From Cyanobium sp. N.Huapi 1H5 (GTDB taxonomy: Bacteria > Cyanobacteriota > Cyanobacteriia > PCC-6307 > Cyanobiaceae), in contig NZ_JAGQBH010000011.1 of assembly GCF_024345535.1 (NCBI RefSeq), positions 1-49,816 on the forward strand: 49,816 nt of DNA, given 5' to 3'. Positions within the stretch are counted from its first letter, which is position 1, and each line of letters begins with the position of its first letter. Both the position numbers and the translations under genes were made by a program. Below are positions 7,584-15,274 of the stretch, in pieces. Under the pieces are notes generated by a model. That model saw nothing but the letters and a program-made list of their open reading frames with translations, ran no database searches and was not told the origin of the DNA.

Positions 7584-9145
7584 CGGGCCGCTCCCGGTGC
7601 CTGGGCCAGCACCCAGGGCTCCAGTTCCGGGGCCTGCAGCCGCACGGGCCATCCGGCCGGCAGCTCCCGACGCCGGATCCACACCCGCTCCCCGGGGGGC
7701 ACCCGCTCCACCGGGCCGATGCGGGGCGTGAGCCGGGGGCTGGCCAGAGCCACCAGGATCAGCCGGGCATGCTCCTCGCCGGTGAGGGGGGCGCCGGCCA
7801 CGGCCGCGATCGGCCCGGCCGCCAGGGCGGCCGTCGCCTCAGGGCGCTCCAGGGCCTGCCGTTGCCGGGGGCTGCGATCGGTGAACAGGCCGGCCTGCAC
7901 CAGCAGGGCCAGGGCCAGCCAGGGACCCACCAGGAGGGCCCCCAGCCGGCGGGGGCCGGTGCGGCACCAGGGCACCAGGCCCCACGCCAGCCCCAGGCAG
8001 CCCGCCGCCAGCGGGAACAGCTGGGGAGCCGGCGCCAGATCCGCCACCCCGGCGGCCACCAGGCGGCCGGCCGGCGCCCCGGGCCAGAGCACCGCCCCCG
8101 CCGCCAGCACCAGCACCAGTCCCAGGCCCCCGGCGCCGAGGGTCGCCCCCCGGGCCCAGCGGCCGGCGCCGGCGCTCCAGGACCGCAGGCCGGCCGCGGC
8201 CGCCAGGGCGACGAAGGGGGTGAGCTGCAGGCCGTAGTAGGGGGTCTTGGTGCGGAAGGCGCTGAGCAACAACAGCATCAGCAGCGGGTAGAGCAGCAGG
8301 AGCAGGCGCCGGGACCGCTCCAGCGGTCCGGCCAGCCAGCCCCACCAGCCCGCCAGGGCGAACAGGCTCCAGGGGAAGGTGTTGGCCGGCAGGTTCCACA
8401 GGTAATAGAGCGGGCCGGCGCTGTAGACGTCGCTCTCGGAGAGGTAGAGCAGCTTCTGCCACAGGCCCGCCACCACCGGCAGCCCCAGCACCTGAAGGCT
8501 CAGGCCCAGCCAGAGCGCCACCGGCAGCCAGCCCAGGGCCAGGCCGATCCAGAAGGCGGGCCGCCGCAGCACGGCCCGGCGCTCCAGCAGCACGAAGGGC
8601 AGCAGGGCCACCACTGGCAGCGCCACCATGAAGCCCTTGATCAGGAAGGCCGGGCCGATCCAGGCGCCGGCCAGGAACGGCCAGGGCCGCTGCGGTGCCT
8701 CGCCGGCCCGCAGCAGGGCCAGGACCCCCAGCAGTTCCAGGGCCAGCAGCGGCATGTCCTGGCTGGCCAGATGGGCGTAGTCGAGCCAGAGGGGGGTGAG
8801 GGCCAGCACGGCGGCGGTGAGCCAGCCGGCTCCGGCCCCGCCCAGCAGTCGCCGGGCCAGGTCGGCCGTGAGCAGCAGGCAGGCCACGGCGGCGACCAGG
8901 GACGGCAGATGGGCCGACCAGGGCCCCACCCCCGGCAGCCGGCCGGCCGCGGCGATCAGCCAGGGCAGGCCGATGCTGCGATCGAAGACCACCTGGTCCC
9001 ACCAGGGGGGACCCAGCCACTGGCCGCTCTGGGCGATCCAGCGGGCCTGCAGGGCGTAGTAGCCCTCGTCGTGGGCCAGGAAGCTGCGCGGCGCCGCCGT
9101 CAGCAACAGGGGCAGGAAGGGCAGCGACGCCCACAGGGCCTTCAT
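7580..9145 (-). CDS. GT39-family membrane glycosyltransferase
   Basis: The protein has 521 residues. After one hydrophobic segment comes AHDEGYYALQARWI, with the D26-E27 acidic pair that is the hallmark of GT39 (PMT/ArnT) enzymes, then FDRSIGLPWLIAA and about ten further membrane segments. It is the first gene of the five-gene operon and is divergent from the porin array across 127 bases. It probably glycosylates a lipid or surface glycan on the periplasmic side, using a polyprenyl-phosphate sugar made by the GT2 domain encoded two genes downstream. ATG 9145 gives a short N-terminus and is the best start; further upstream the frame enters the opposite-strand porin. Confidence 0.87.
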   Translation of the reverse strand: MKALWASLPFLPLLLTAAPRSFLAHDEGYYALQARWIAQSGQWLGPPWWDQVVFDRSIGLPWLIAAAGRLPGVGPWSAHLPSLVAAVACLLLTADLARRLLGGAGAGWLTAAVLALTPLWLDYAHLASQDMPLLALELLGVLALLRAGEAPQRPWPFLAGAWIGPAFLIKGFMVALPVVALLPFVLLERRAVLRRPAFWIGLALGWLPVALWLGLSLQVLGLPVVAGLWQKLLYLSESDVYSAGPLYYLWNLPANTFPWSLFALAGWWGWLAGPLERSRRLLLLLYPLLMLLLLSAFRTKTPYYGLQLTPFVALAAAAGLRSWSAGAGRWARGATLGAGGLGLVLVLAAGAVLWPGAPAGRLVAAGVADLAPAPQLFPLAAGCLGLAWGLVPWCRTGPRRLGALLVGPWLALALLVQAGLFTDRSPRQRQALERPEATAALAAGPIAAVAGAPLTGEEHARLILVALASPRLTPRIGPVERVPPGERVWIRRRELPAGWPVRLQAPELEPWVLAQAPGAAR

Positions 9146-9272
9146 GGGCGGCACTCTGGCAGCACCCCCGGGTACCGGACGTTGTGCTTTCTGGCACATG
9201 GCGACGGGCTGGTCCTGTCCCAGTGGGTGATCCTTCGTTTGGCGCATTGCGCCGCTTCCGTGTGAGGAACCC
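9146..9272. promoter_or_regulatory. Divergent promoter region and leader of porin 1
   Basis: This 127-base spacer must hold promoters for the minus-strand glycan operon and the first porin. On the plus strand, GGCGC (9241-9245) and GCGCC (9249-9253) form a short hairpin. It is followed by GTGTGAGGAACCC leading into ATG 9273, a ribosome-site block repeated exactly at the second porin. A -10 such as TGATCC (9228-9233) would place the 5' end at the hairpin, but it is a weak match. Confidence 0.45.
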
Positions 9273-11018
9273 ATGAAACTCTTCCAGCAACTGCTGGTTG
9301 CTCCTGCAGCTCTCGGCCTGCTCGCCCCCGTGGCGGTCCAGGCGGCTGAGCTCAACATCGACAGCGTCAACAAGTACGCCGCCGAAGAGCAAGTCACCAG
9401 CATCAACCAGTTTTCCGACGTCAAGCCCACCGACTGGGCCTTCCAGGCCCTCTCGAACCTGATCGAGCGCTACGGCTGCGTCGCCGGCTACCCGAACGGC
9501 ACCTACAAGGGCGGCCAGGCCATGACCCGCTACGAAGCGGCGGCCCTGCTGAACGCCTGCCTCGACCGGATCACCGAAGTGACCGACGAGCTGAAGCGCC
9601 TGATGGCCGAGTTCGAGAAGGAACTCGCCGTGCTGCGCGGCCGTGTGGATGGCCTGGAGGCCAAGGTGGGTGAGCTCGAGGCCACCCAGTTCTCCACCAC
9701 CACCAAGCTGACCGGTAAGGCGACCTTCATCATGGGCGCCAACAGCTACGGCGGTAACGCCCAGGTGAGCCCCGCCGCTTCCCTGGCCACCGGCGTCCCC
9801 GCCTTCGTGACCGGTCCCTTCGGTCCCCTCGGCCCGGTCGTCCCCAACACCTGGCAGAACCAGGCCCGTCAGACCCAGGGCGCCACGGCGTTCAACTACG
9901 ACATCCAGCTCAACTTCGACACCAGCTTCACTGGCAAGGACCTGCTCCGCACCCGTCTGCGGGCCGGCAACTTCGCCCAGTCGCCCTTCGGCGGCCCCAC
10001 CGTTGGCCTGAACGCCACGGAAGCCGGCTTCGAAGAATTCTGCGGCCTGGGCGTTGATTGCGGTGACGTCGTCGCCATCAACCGCCTCTTCTACCAGTTC
10101 CCCCTGGGCAGCAACTTCACCGCCACCATCGGTGGTCGCGTCCGTCAGGACGACATGCTGGCCGTCTGGCCGTCGGCCTACCCGGCTGACACCGTCCTCG
10201 ACATCTTCACCTACGCCGGTGCTCCCGGCACCTACAGCCTGAACCTGGGCGCTGGTGGTGGTCTGTGGTGGAAGAGCGGCGGCTTCAGCATCAGCGCCAA
10301 CTACGTCTCCGCCAACGGTGACGTGGGCAACCCGATCGCCGGCACGGCGAACTGCGGTGGCATCGGCAACGCCTGCTCCTCCCAGACGGGTACGGCTCAG
10401 GTCGCTTACACCGGCTCCAACTGGGGCATCGCGGCGGCCTACACCTACTCCTCGGGTGGCGCTGGCACCTACAGCGGCAACGCCACGCCTCTGGCCAACG
10501 CCTTCTTCACCGGCTCCGCCGCCACCAACTCGGTGGGCATCAGCGCCTACTGGCAGCCCAGCAACTCCGGCTGGATCCCCTCCATCAGCACCGGCTGGGG
10601 CATCAACCGCAACCAGTTCAACGGCGCCAACTTCGGCAACGCCGCCGGTCTCGTCTCCACCACCGGCATCACCAACGCCACCAGCCAGTCCTGGTACGTC
10701 GGTCTGCAGTGGGATGACGTGTTCATCAAGGGCAACTCCGCCGGTATGGCCGTGGGTCAGCCCACCTTCCTGACCGCCGTCAGCGGTGGCAACCCCGTCT
10801 TCGGTGGCCCTGCCGCCGCGACCGCCGTCGTCGATGGCAACTACGCCTGGGAGTGGTGGTACAAGTTCCAGGTCACCGACAACATCAGCGTGACCCCGGC
10901 TCTGTACTACCTGAGCGCCCCTCTGGGTCAGGTCTCCAAGAACGTTGGCGCGATCGGAACCTCCGGTACCGATTTCAACAACTTCGGCGGCTTCATCAAG
11001 ACCACCTTCAAGTTCTGA
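9273..11018 (+). CDS. SLH-domain outer-membrane porin 1 (SomA/SomB, OprB type)
   Basis: The protein has 581 residues. It has a signal peptide ending near VQAAELN, then an SLH domain (INQFSDVKPTDWAFQALSNL...YGCVAGYPNGTYKGGQAMTRYEAA, ~35-95) that binds peptidoglycan-linked polymer. A coiled coil (ITEVTDELKRLMAEFEKEL, ~100-140) follows, then an OprB-like beta-barrel ending in the C-terminal Phe of outer-membrane proteins (TTFKF). Two Cys pairs lie in likely surface loops (codons near 10040-10060 and 10353-10377). It is the first of four paralogues and forms a sub-family with porin 2. A probable role is passive uptake of inorganic ions or small solutes across the outer membrane. Confidence 0.93.
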   Translation: MKLFQQLLVAPAALGLLAPVAVQAAELNIDSVNKYAAEEQVTSINQFSDVKPTDWAFQALSNLIERYGCVAGYPNGTYKGGQAMTRYEAAALLNACLDRITEVTDELKRLMAEFEKELAVLRGRVDGLEAKVGELEATQFSTTTKLTGKATFIMGANSYGGNAQVSPAASLATGVPAFVTGPFGPLGPVVPNTWQNQARQTQGATAFNYDIQLNFDTSFTGKDLLRTRLRAGNFAQSPFGGPTVGLNATEAGFEEFCGLGVDCGDVVAINRLFYQFPLGSNFTATIGGRVRQDDMLAVWPSAYPADTVLDIFTYAGAPGTYSLNLGAGGGLWWKSGGFSISANYVSANGDVGNPIAGTANCGGIGNACSSQTGTAQVAYTGSNWGIAAAYTYSSGGAGTYSGNATPLANAFFTGSAATNSVGISAYWQPSNSGWIPSISTGWGINRNQFNGANFGNAAGLVSTTGITNATSQSWYVGLQWDDVFIKGNSAGMAVGQPTFLTAVSGGNPVFGGPAAATAVVDGNYAWEWWYKFQVTDNISVTPALYYLSAPLGQVSKNVGAIGTSGTDFNNFGGFIKTTFKF

Positions 11019-11057
11019 TCCTTCGGGATTCACTTCTCTCACAATCTCCTCAAACTT

Positions 11058-11087
11058 GCCCGGCTGCTCTGCAGCCGGGCTTTTTTG
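11058..11087 (+). terminator. Rho-independent terminator of porin 1
   Basis: GCCCGGCTGC (11058-11067) pairs with GCAGCCGGGC (11071-11080) around TCT and is followed by T6 (11081-11086). The stem has ten perfect base pairs. Confidence 0.92.
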
Positions 11088-11150
11088 TTTGTTGTTGAAC
11101 CGGGTGACTTGGGACGCTTGATCGATCGTTACCTGAGCCTGACTTGCTGC

Positions 11151-11226
11151 TTGCAGCGCAAGAAACAAGCCCTATACTTTGCCGTGTTCCGGCAAGGAAC
11201 AGCACTCCTTATCGTGTGAGGAACCC
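11151..11226 (+). promoter_or_regulatory. Sigma70-type promoter and leader of porin 2
   Basis: TTGCAG (11151-11156) and TATACT (11173-11178) are a good -35/-10 pair with a 16-base spacer, the clearest promoter in the window. The predicted start near 11185 coincides with a hairpin, GTTCC (11186-11190) with GGAAC (11196-11200). The ribosome-site block GTGTGAGGAACCC ends directly before ATG 11227. Confidence 0.75.
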
Positions 11227-13047
11227 ATGAAGCCTTTCCAGCAGCTGCTGGTTGCTCCTGCCGCTCTCGGTCTGCTCGCCCCCGTGGCGGTCCAGGCTTC
11301 TGAGCTCAACATCGACAGCGTCAACAAGTACGCCGCCGAGGAGCAAGTCACCAGCATCAACCAGTTCTCCGACGTCAAGCCCACCGACTGGGCCTTCCAG
11401 GCCCTCTCGAACCTGATCGAGCGCTACGGCTGCGTCGCCGGCTACCCGAACGGCACCTACAAGGGCGGCCAGGCCATGACCCGCTACGAAGCGGCGGCCC
11501 TGCTGAACGCCTGCCTCGACCGGATCACCGAAGTGACCGACGAGCTGAAGCGCCTGATGGCCGAGTTCGAGAAGGAACTCGCTGTGCTGCGCGGCCGTGT
11601 GGATGGCCTGGAGGCCAAGGTGGGTGAGCTCGAGGCCACCCAGTTCTCTACCACCACCAAGCTGACCGGTAAGGCGACCTTCATCATGGGCGCCAACAGC
11701 TACGGCGGTAACGCCCAGATCGTTCCGGTGCCTGGGGTCTTCCTGCCGGCCGTTGCCAACGATCCGGCCGCCGTGCTGCTGCCCGCCAGCCTGGTCGGGG
11801 CCGGCGCGGTGATTCCTTCCTTCGTGCCCGGTGCCTTCGGGGCAAACGCCGCCGGCATCGGCTACGTGCCCAACACCTGGGCGAACCAGGCCCGCCAGAC
11901 CCAGGGCGCTACGGCGTTCAACTACGACATCCAGCTCAACTTCGACACCAGCTTCACCGGCAAGGACCTGCTCCGCACCCGTCTGCGGGCCGGTAACTTC
12001 GCCCAGTCGCCCTTCGGCCAGCCGGTCGTCGGCCTGAACGCCACCGAAGCCGGCTTTGAAGAGTTCTGCGGCACTGGCACCGATTGCGGTGACGTGGTCG
12101 CCATCAACCGCCTCTTCTACCAGTTCCCCCTGGGCAGCAACTTCACCGCCACCATCGGTGGTCGCGTCCGTCAGGACGACATGCTGGCCGTCTGGCCGTC
12201 GGCCTACCCGGCTGACACCGTCCTCGACATCTTCACCTACGCCGGTGCTCCCGGCACCTACAGCCTGAACCTGGGCGCTGGTGGTGGTCTGTGGTGGAAG
12301 AGCGGCGGCTTCAGCATCAGCGCCAACTACGTCTCCGCCAACGGTGACGTGGGCAACCCGATCGCCGGCACCCCCAACTGCGGCGGCATCGGCAACGCCT
12401 GCTCCGCCCAGACGGGTACCGGCCAGATTGCCTACACCGGCTCCAACTGGGGCATCGCGGCGGCCTACACCTACTCCTCCGGTGGCGCCGGCCTCTACAC
12501 CGGCAACGGCACGCCTCTGGCCACCATCTTCCAGACCAACGCCGCCGCCACCAACTCGGTGGGCATCAGCGCCTACTGGCAGCCCACCAACTCCGGCTGG
12601 GTCCCCTCCATCAGCGCTGGCTGGGGCATCAACCGCAGCAACTACAACGGCACCACCACCCTCAACGGCGCCGCGAATCTCGTCTCCACCACCGGCATCA
12701 CCAACGCCACCAGCCAGTCCTGGTACGTCGGTCTGCAGTGGGATGACGTGTTCATCAAGGGCAACTCCTTCGGCATGGCCGTGGGTCAGCCCACCTTCCT
12801 GACGTCCGTCAGCGCCGGTCCCGCCGTCTTCGGTGGTCCCGCCGCCGCGACCGCCATCGTCGATGGCAACTACGCCTGGGAGTGGTGGTACAAGTTCCAG
12901 GTCACCGACAACATCAGCGTGACCCCGGCTCTCTACTACCTGAGCGCTCCTCTGGGTCAGGTCTCCAAGAACGTCGGTGCGATCGGTCCTGTGGGCTCCG
13001 ATTTCAACAACTTCGGCGGCTTCATCAAGACCACCTTCAAGTTCTGA
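11227..13047 (+). CDS. SLH-domain outer-membrane porin 2 (SomA/SomB, OprB type)
   Basis: The protein has 606 residues with the same order as porin 1: signal peptide, SLH domain, coiled coil, beta-barrel ending TTFKF. It is nearly identical to porin 1 through the first ~160 residues, and bases 12097-12371 match 10071-10345 with no difference I can see. It differs in loop segments: a longer hydrophobic loop after GGNAQ (codons near 11719-11880), and around 12490-12670. Start ATG 11227 is fixed by the shared ribosome site; the upstream extension to 11179 lies in the leader. It has its own promoter and terminator. It is probably an alternative pore to porin 1 with different surface loops. Confidence 0.93.
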   Translation: MKPFQQLLVAPAALGLLAPVAVQASELNIDSVNKYAAEEQVTSINQFSDVKPTDWAFQALSNLIERYGCVAGYPNGTYKGGQAMTRYEAAALLNACLDRITEVTDELKRLMAEFEKELAVLRGRVDGLEAKVGELEATQFSTTTKLTGKATFIMGANSYGGNAQIVPVPGVFLPAVANDPAAVLLPASLVGAGAVIPSFVPGAFGANAAGIGYVPNTWANQARQTQGATAFNYDIQLNFDTSFTGKDLLRTRLRAGNFAQSPFGQPVVGLNATEAGFEEFCGTGTDCGDVVAINRLFYQFPLGSNFTATIGGRVRQDDMLAVWPSAYPADTVLDIFTYAGAPGTYSLNLGAGGGLWWKSGGFSISANYVSANGDVGNPIAGTPNCGGIGNACSAQTGTGQIAYTGSNWGIAAAYTYSSGGAGLYTGNGTPLATIFQTNAAATNSVGISAYWQPTNSGWVPSISAGWGINRSNYNGTTTLNGAANLVSTTGITNATSQSWYVGLQWDDVFIKGNSFGMAVGQPTFLTSVSAGPAVFGGPAAATAIVDGNYAWEWWYKFQVTDNISVTPALYYLSAPLGQVSKNVGAIGPVGSDFNNFGGFIKTTFKF

Positions 13048-13085
13048 TCCTCCGGGATCTTTACTCCTCACCACCCTCCCCATCG

Positions 13086-13117
13086 GCCTGGCTGCTTTGC
13101 AGCCGGGCCTTTTTTTT
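13086..13117 (+). terminator. Rho-independent terminator of porin 2
   Basis: GCCTGGCTGC (13086-13095) pairs with GCAGCCGGGC (13099-13108) around TTT, with one T-G pair, and is followed by T8 (13110-13117). It is a near copy of the porin 1 terminator. Confidence 0.92.
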
Positions 13118-13202
13118 GCTGCTCCCAGCCGGGTCACCCGGGCCTGTTTCCATGGTCACCTCGGCCCGTGACCATTCCCGCTTCCCGTCCATCCCACGCC
13201 CA

Positions 13203-13252
13203 TAGCTTCGGGTCTCCCCTGTCGGGGATTCCTCTTTTTGGTGTGAGGACCA
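13203..13252 (+). promoter_or_regulatory. Promoter -10 and hairpin leader of porin 3
   Basis: TAGCTT (13203-13208, in CCATAGCTT) is a possible -10. The predicted start falls at a hairpin, TCCCC (13215-13219) with GGGGA (13224-13228), loop TGTC. Six bases later comes T5 (13235-13239) and then GTGTGAGGA as ribosome site. The same hairpin, T-run and ribosome site precede porin 4. Confidence 0.5.
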
Positions 13253-15010
13253 ATGAAACCCTTCCAGCCATTCCTGCTGGCTCCGGTGGCCCTTGGGCTG
13301 TTGTCGCCGCTGGCCGCTGCCGCCGGTGAGATCTCTCCGTCCCAGAGGGCGGAGATCTCCACCTACATGGAGCAGCAGAACATTGACAGCTTCAAGGCCT
13401 GGGAAGCCCAAAACCAGGTCACCAGCATCAACCAGTTTTCCGACGTCAAGCCCACCGACTGGGCCTTCCAGGCCCTCTCCAACCTGGTGGAGCGCTACGG
13501 CTGCGTCGCCGGCTACCCGGACGGCACCTTCAAGGGCCGCCAGGCCATGACCCGGTTTGAGGCGGCCGCCCTGCTCAACGCCTGCCTCGACCGGATCACC
13601 GAAGTGACCGACGAACTCAAGCGGCTGATGGAGGAGTTCGAGAAGGAACTCGCCGTGCTGCGGGGCCGTGTGGATGGCCTGGAGGCCAAGGTGGGTGAGC
13701 TCGAAGCCACCCAGTTCTCCACCACCACCAAGCTGCAGGGGGAAGCCACGTTCGTGATCGGCGCCAACAGCTTCGGTGGCAACCAGAGCCTGCCGAATCC
13801 GGCCCCGGGCGTACCCACCGCCGCCGCCAATGCCTTTCCTGCCAACAACCGGCGCGACTGGGGCGCCACGGTCTTCAACTACGACGTGCGCCTCAACTTC
13901 CTCACCAGCTTCACCGGCAAGGACCTGCTCTACACCCGTCTGCGCAGCGGCAACGCCAACAACAGCCCCTTCAACGGCCAGCCCTACAACCTGATGGCGC
14001 TGGACAAGCTCACGGCTCCCACGGCCGGGGCCGACACCGTCTTCATCGACCGTCTTTACTACCGCTTCCCGATCGGTCGTGACGTCACCGCTCTGATCGG
14101 CCCGAAGGCCCGGGCGACGGAGTTCCTGGCGATTTCCCCCTGGTTTTACAAGTCGGACATCCTCGATGTCTTCACGCTCCACGGTGCCCCGGGCGCCTAC
14201 AACAAGGCCACCGGTTCCACCTTCGGCCTGATGTGGAAGCAGAACGTTCCGAAGGGCAAGCCCTTCTTCGCGATCTCCACCGCCTACGTCGCCCCCAACG
14301 CCGACAACGGCAACCCCAACGCAGGCGGCCTGCTGAACGAGCGCAGCCGTGGCACCTGGACCACCCAGGCCGGCATGGCCGGCAAGCAGTGGCGTTTCGC
14401 CGTCGCCTGGAGCTACGTCCAGTGCGGCCAGAACTTCCGCCGCGGCACCTCCTTCGCCCAGCCGGCCGTCGGCTGCACCAGCATCACCAACAACTTCCTG
14501 GGTTCGGAGAACTTCGGCACCAGTGCCGCCTACTCCAACAACTTCGCCACCACTTTCGCGTGGCAGCCCAGGAAGAGCGGCTGGATCCCCTCCATCAACC
14601 TGGGCTGGGGCTACAACGCCATGACCCAGCCCCAGCTGAATCCTGTCCTCGCCAGGGTGAACGGCATCAACGTGCCGGTGCGCGACGCGGTGCCGACCTT
14701 CAACCAGTCGGCCAACCGGGGAGCCAGCCAGTCCTGGAGCGTGGGCCTGCAGTGGTCCGATGTGTTCGCCAAGGGCAACGAGGCCGGCATGGCGGTGGGC
14801 CAGCCGGTGTTCACCACTTCGCTGCGCAACGGTGAAACCCCCCAGGACGGCAACTTCGTCTGGGAGTGGTGGTACAAGTTCCAGGTCACCGACAACATCA
14901 GCGTGACCCCGGCCCTGTTCTATCTGAGCCGCCCCAACGGCCAGTTCACCACCGCCGGCCAGTCGAGCAGCGTGCTCGGCGGTCTCATCCAGACCCAGTT
15001 CAGGTTCTGA
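13253..15010 (+). CDS. SLH-domain outer-membrane porin 3 (second sub-family)
   Basis: The protein has 585 residues. It has a signal peptide (ending near AAAAGE), then a segment absent from porins 1 and 2 (ISPSQRAEISTYMEQQNIDS), the SLH domain, a coiled coil with an ELKRLMEEFEKEL core, and an OprB-like barrel ending in Phe (TQFRF). The SLH/coil region and the EWWYKFQVTDNISVTPAL strand near the C-terminus are shared with porins 1 and 2 at the DNA level, while the barrel between is different. Porin 4 is its close relative. Two Cys (VQCGQ, VGCTS) may form a disulphide in a surface loop. It probably admits other solutes than porins 1 and 2; specificity cannot be read from sequence. Confidence 0.93.
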   Translation: MKPFQPFLLAPVALGLLSPLAAAAGEISPSQRAEISTYMEQQNIDSFKAWEAQNQVTSINQFSDVKPTDWAFQALSNLVERYGCVAGYPDGTFKGRQAMTRFEAAALLNACLDRITEVTDELKRLMEEFEKELAVLRGRVDGLEAKVGELEATQFSTTTKLQGEATFVIGANSFGGNQSLPNPAPGVPTAAANAFPANNRRDWGATVFNYDVRLNFLTSFTGKDLLYTRLRSGNANNSPFNGQPYNLMALDKLTAPTAGADTVFIDRLYYRFPIGRDVTALIGPKARATEFLAISPWFYKSDILDVFTLHGAPGAYNKATGSTFGLMWKQNVPKGKPFFAISTAYVAPNADNGNPNAGGLLNERSRGTWTTQAGMAGKQWRFAVAWSYVQCGQNFRRGTSFAQPAVGCTSITNNFLGSENFGTSAAYSNNFATTFAWQPRKSGWIPSINLGWGYNAMTQPQLNPVLARVNGINVPVRDAVPTFNQSANRGASQSWSVGLQWSDVFAKGNEAGMAVGQPVFTTSLRNGETPQDGNFVWEWWYKFQVTDNISVTPALFYLSRPNGQFTTAGQSSSVLGGLIQTQFRF

Positions 15011-15052
15011 TCTTCCGGGGTCCCCCGTTGGCCCCCTCCTCACAGCGCTCCG

Positions 15053-15071
15053 GCCCCCCTCCGCGGGGGGC
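15053..15071 (+). terminator. Probable terminator hairpin of porin 3
   Basis: GCCCCCC (15053-15059) pairs with GGGGGGC (15065-15071) around TCCGC. The following bases are only moderately T-rich (TTCCTCC), so termination may be weaker than at the other porins. Confidence 0.6.
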
Positions 15072-15221
15072 TTCCTCCACTCCCAGGTGCTGGCTGCGGC
15101 TGCCCTGTCTGGCCCTTGCCCAGTCCTTCCCTTTCCTCGACAGCAAGGATCGTCAGGGCTTCCATGTCAGCTGCAATACCAGCCGGTGTGATCCGGCCTT
15201 TCTGCGGGACAGGCGGATTCC

Positions 15222-15274
15222 TATACCTTTGCGCCGTCCCCTACGGGGGATTCCTCTTTTTGGTGTGAGGACCA
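15222..15274 (+). promoter_or_regulatory. Promoter -10 and hairpin leader of porin 4
   Basis: TATACC (15222-15227) is a likely -10, with a start predicted near 15234. A hairpin follows, TCCCC (15237-15241) with GGGGA (15246-15250), loop TACG, then T5 (15257-15261) and the GTGTGAGGA ribosome site. From the right arm of the hairpin into the coding region the sequence matches the porin 3 leader. Confidence 0.6.

Noticed and set aside
2173..8237. Long plus-strand frames opposite the glycan operon (409 codons at 2173-3402, 641 codons at 6312-8237, 498 codons at 7769-9265)
   Set aside because: The translations are rich in Gln, Gly, Pro and Arg and lack motifs. The minus-strand genes here have unmistakable domain motifs, so these are out-of-frame shadows.
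7839..13137. Very long minus-strand frames opposite the porins (1109 codons at 7839-11168, 642 codons at 11209-13137) and similar ones at 13061-15043 and 15221-17095
   Set aside because: They are shadows created by the strong third-position GC bias and repeated structure of the porin genes. Their translations are low-complexity Gly/Val/Asp/Glu sequence that repeats with the porins, and no ribosome site or family is visible.
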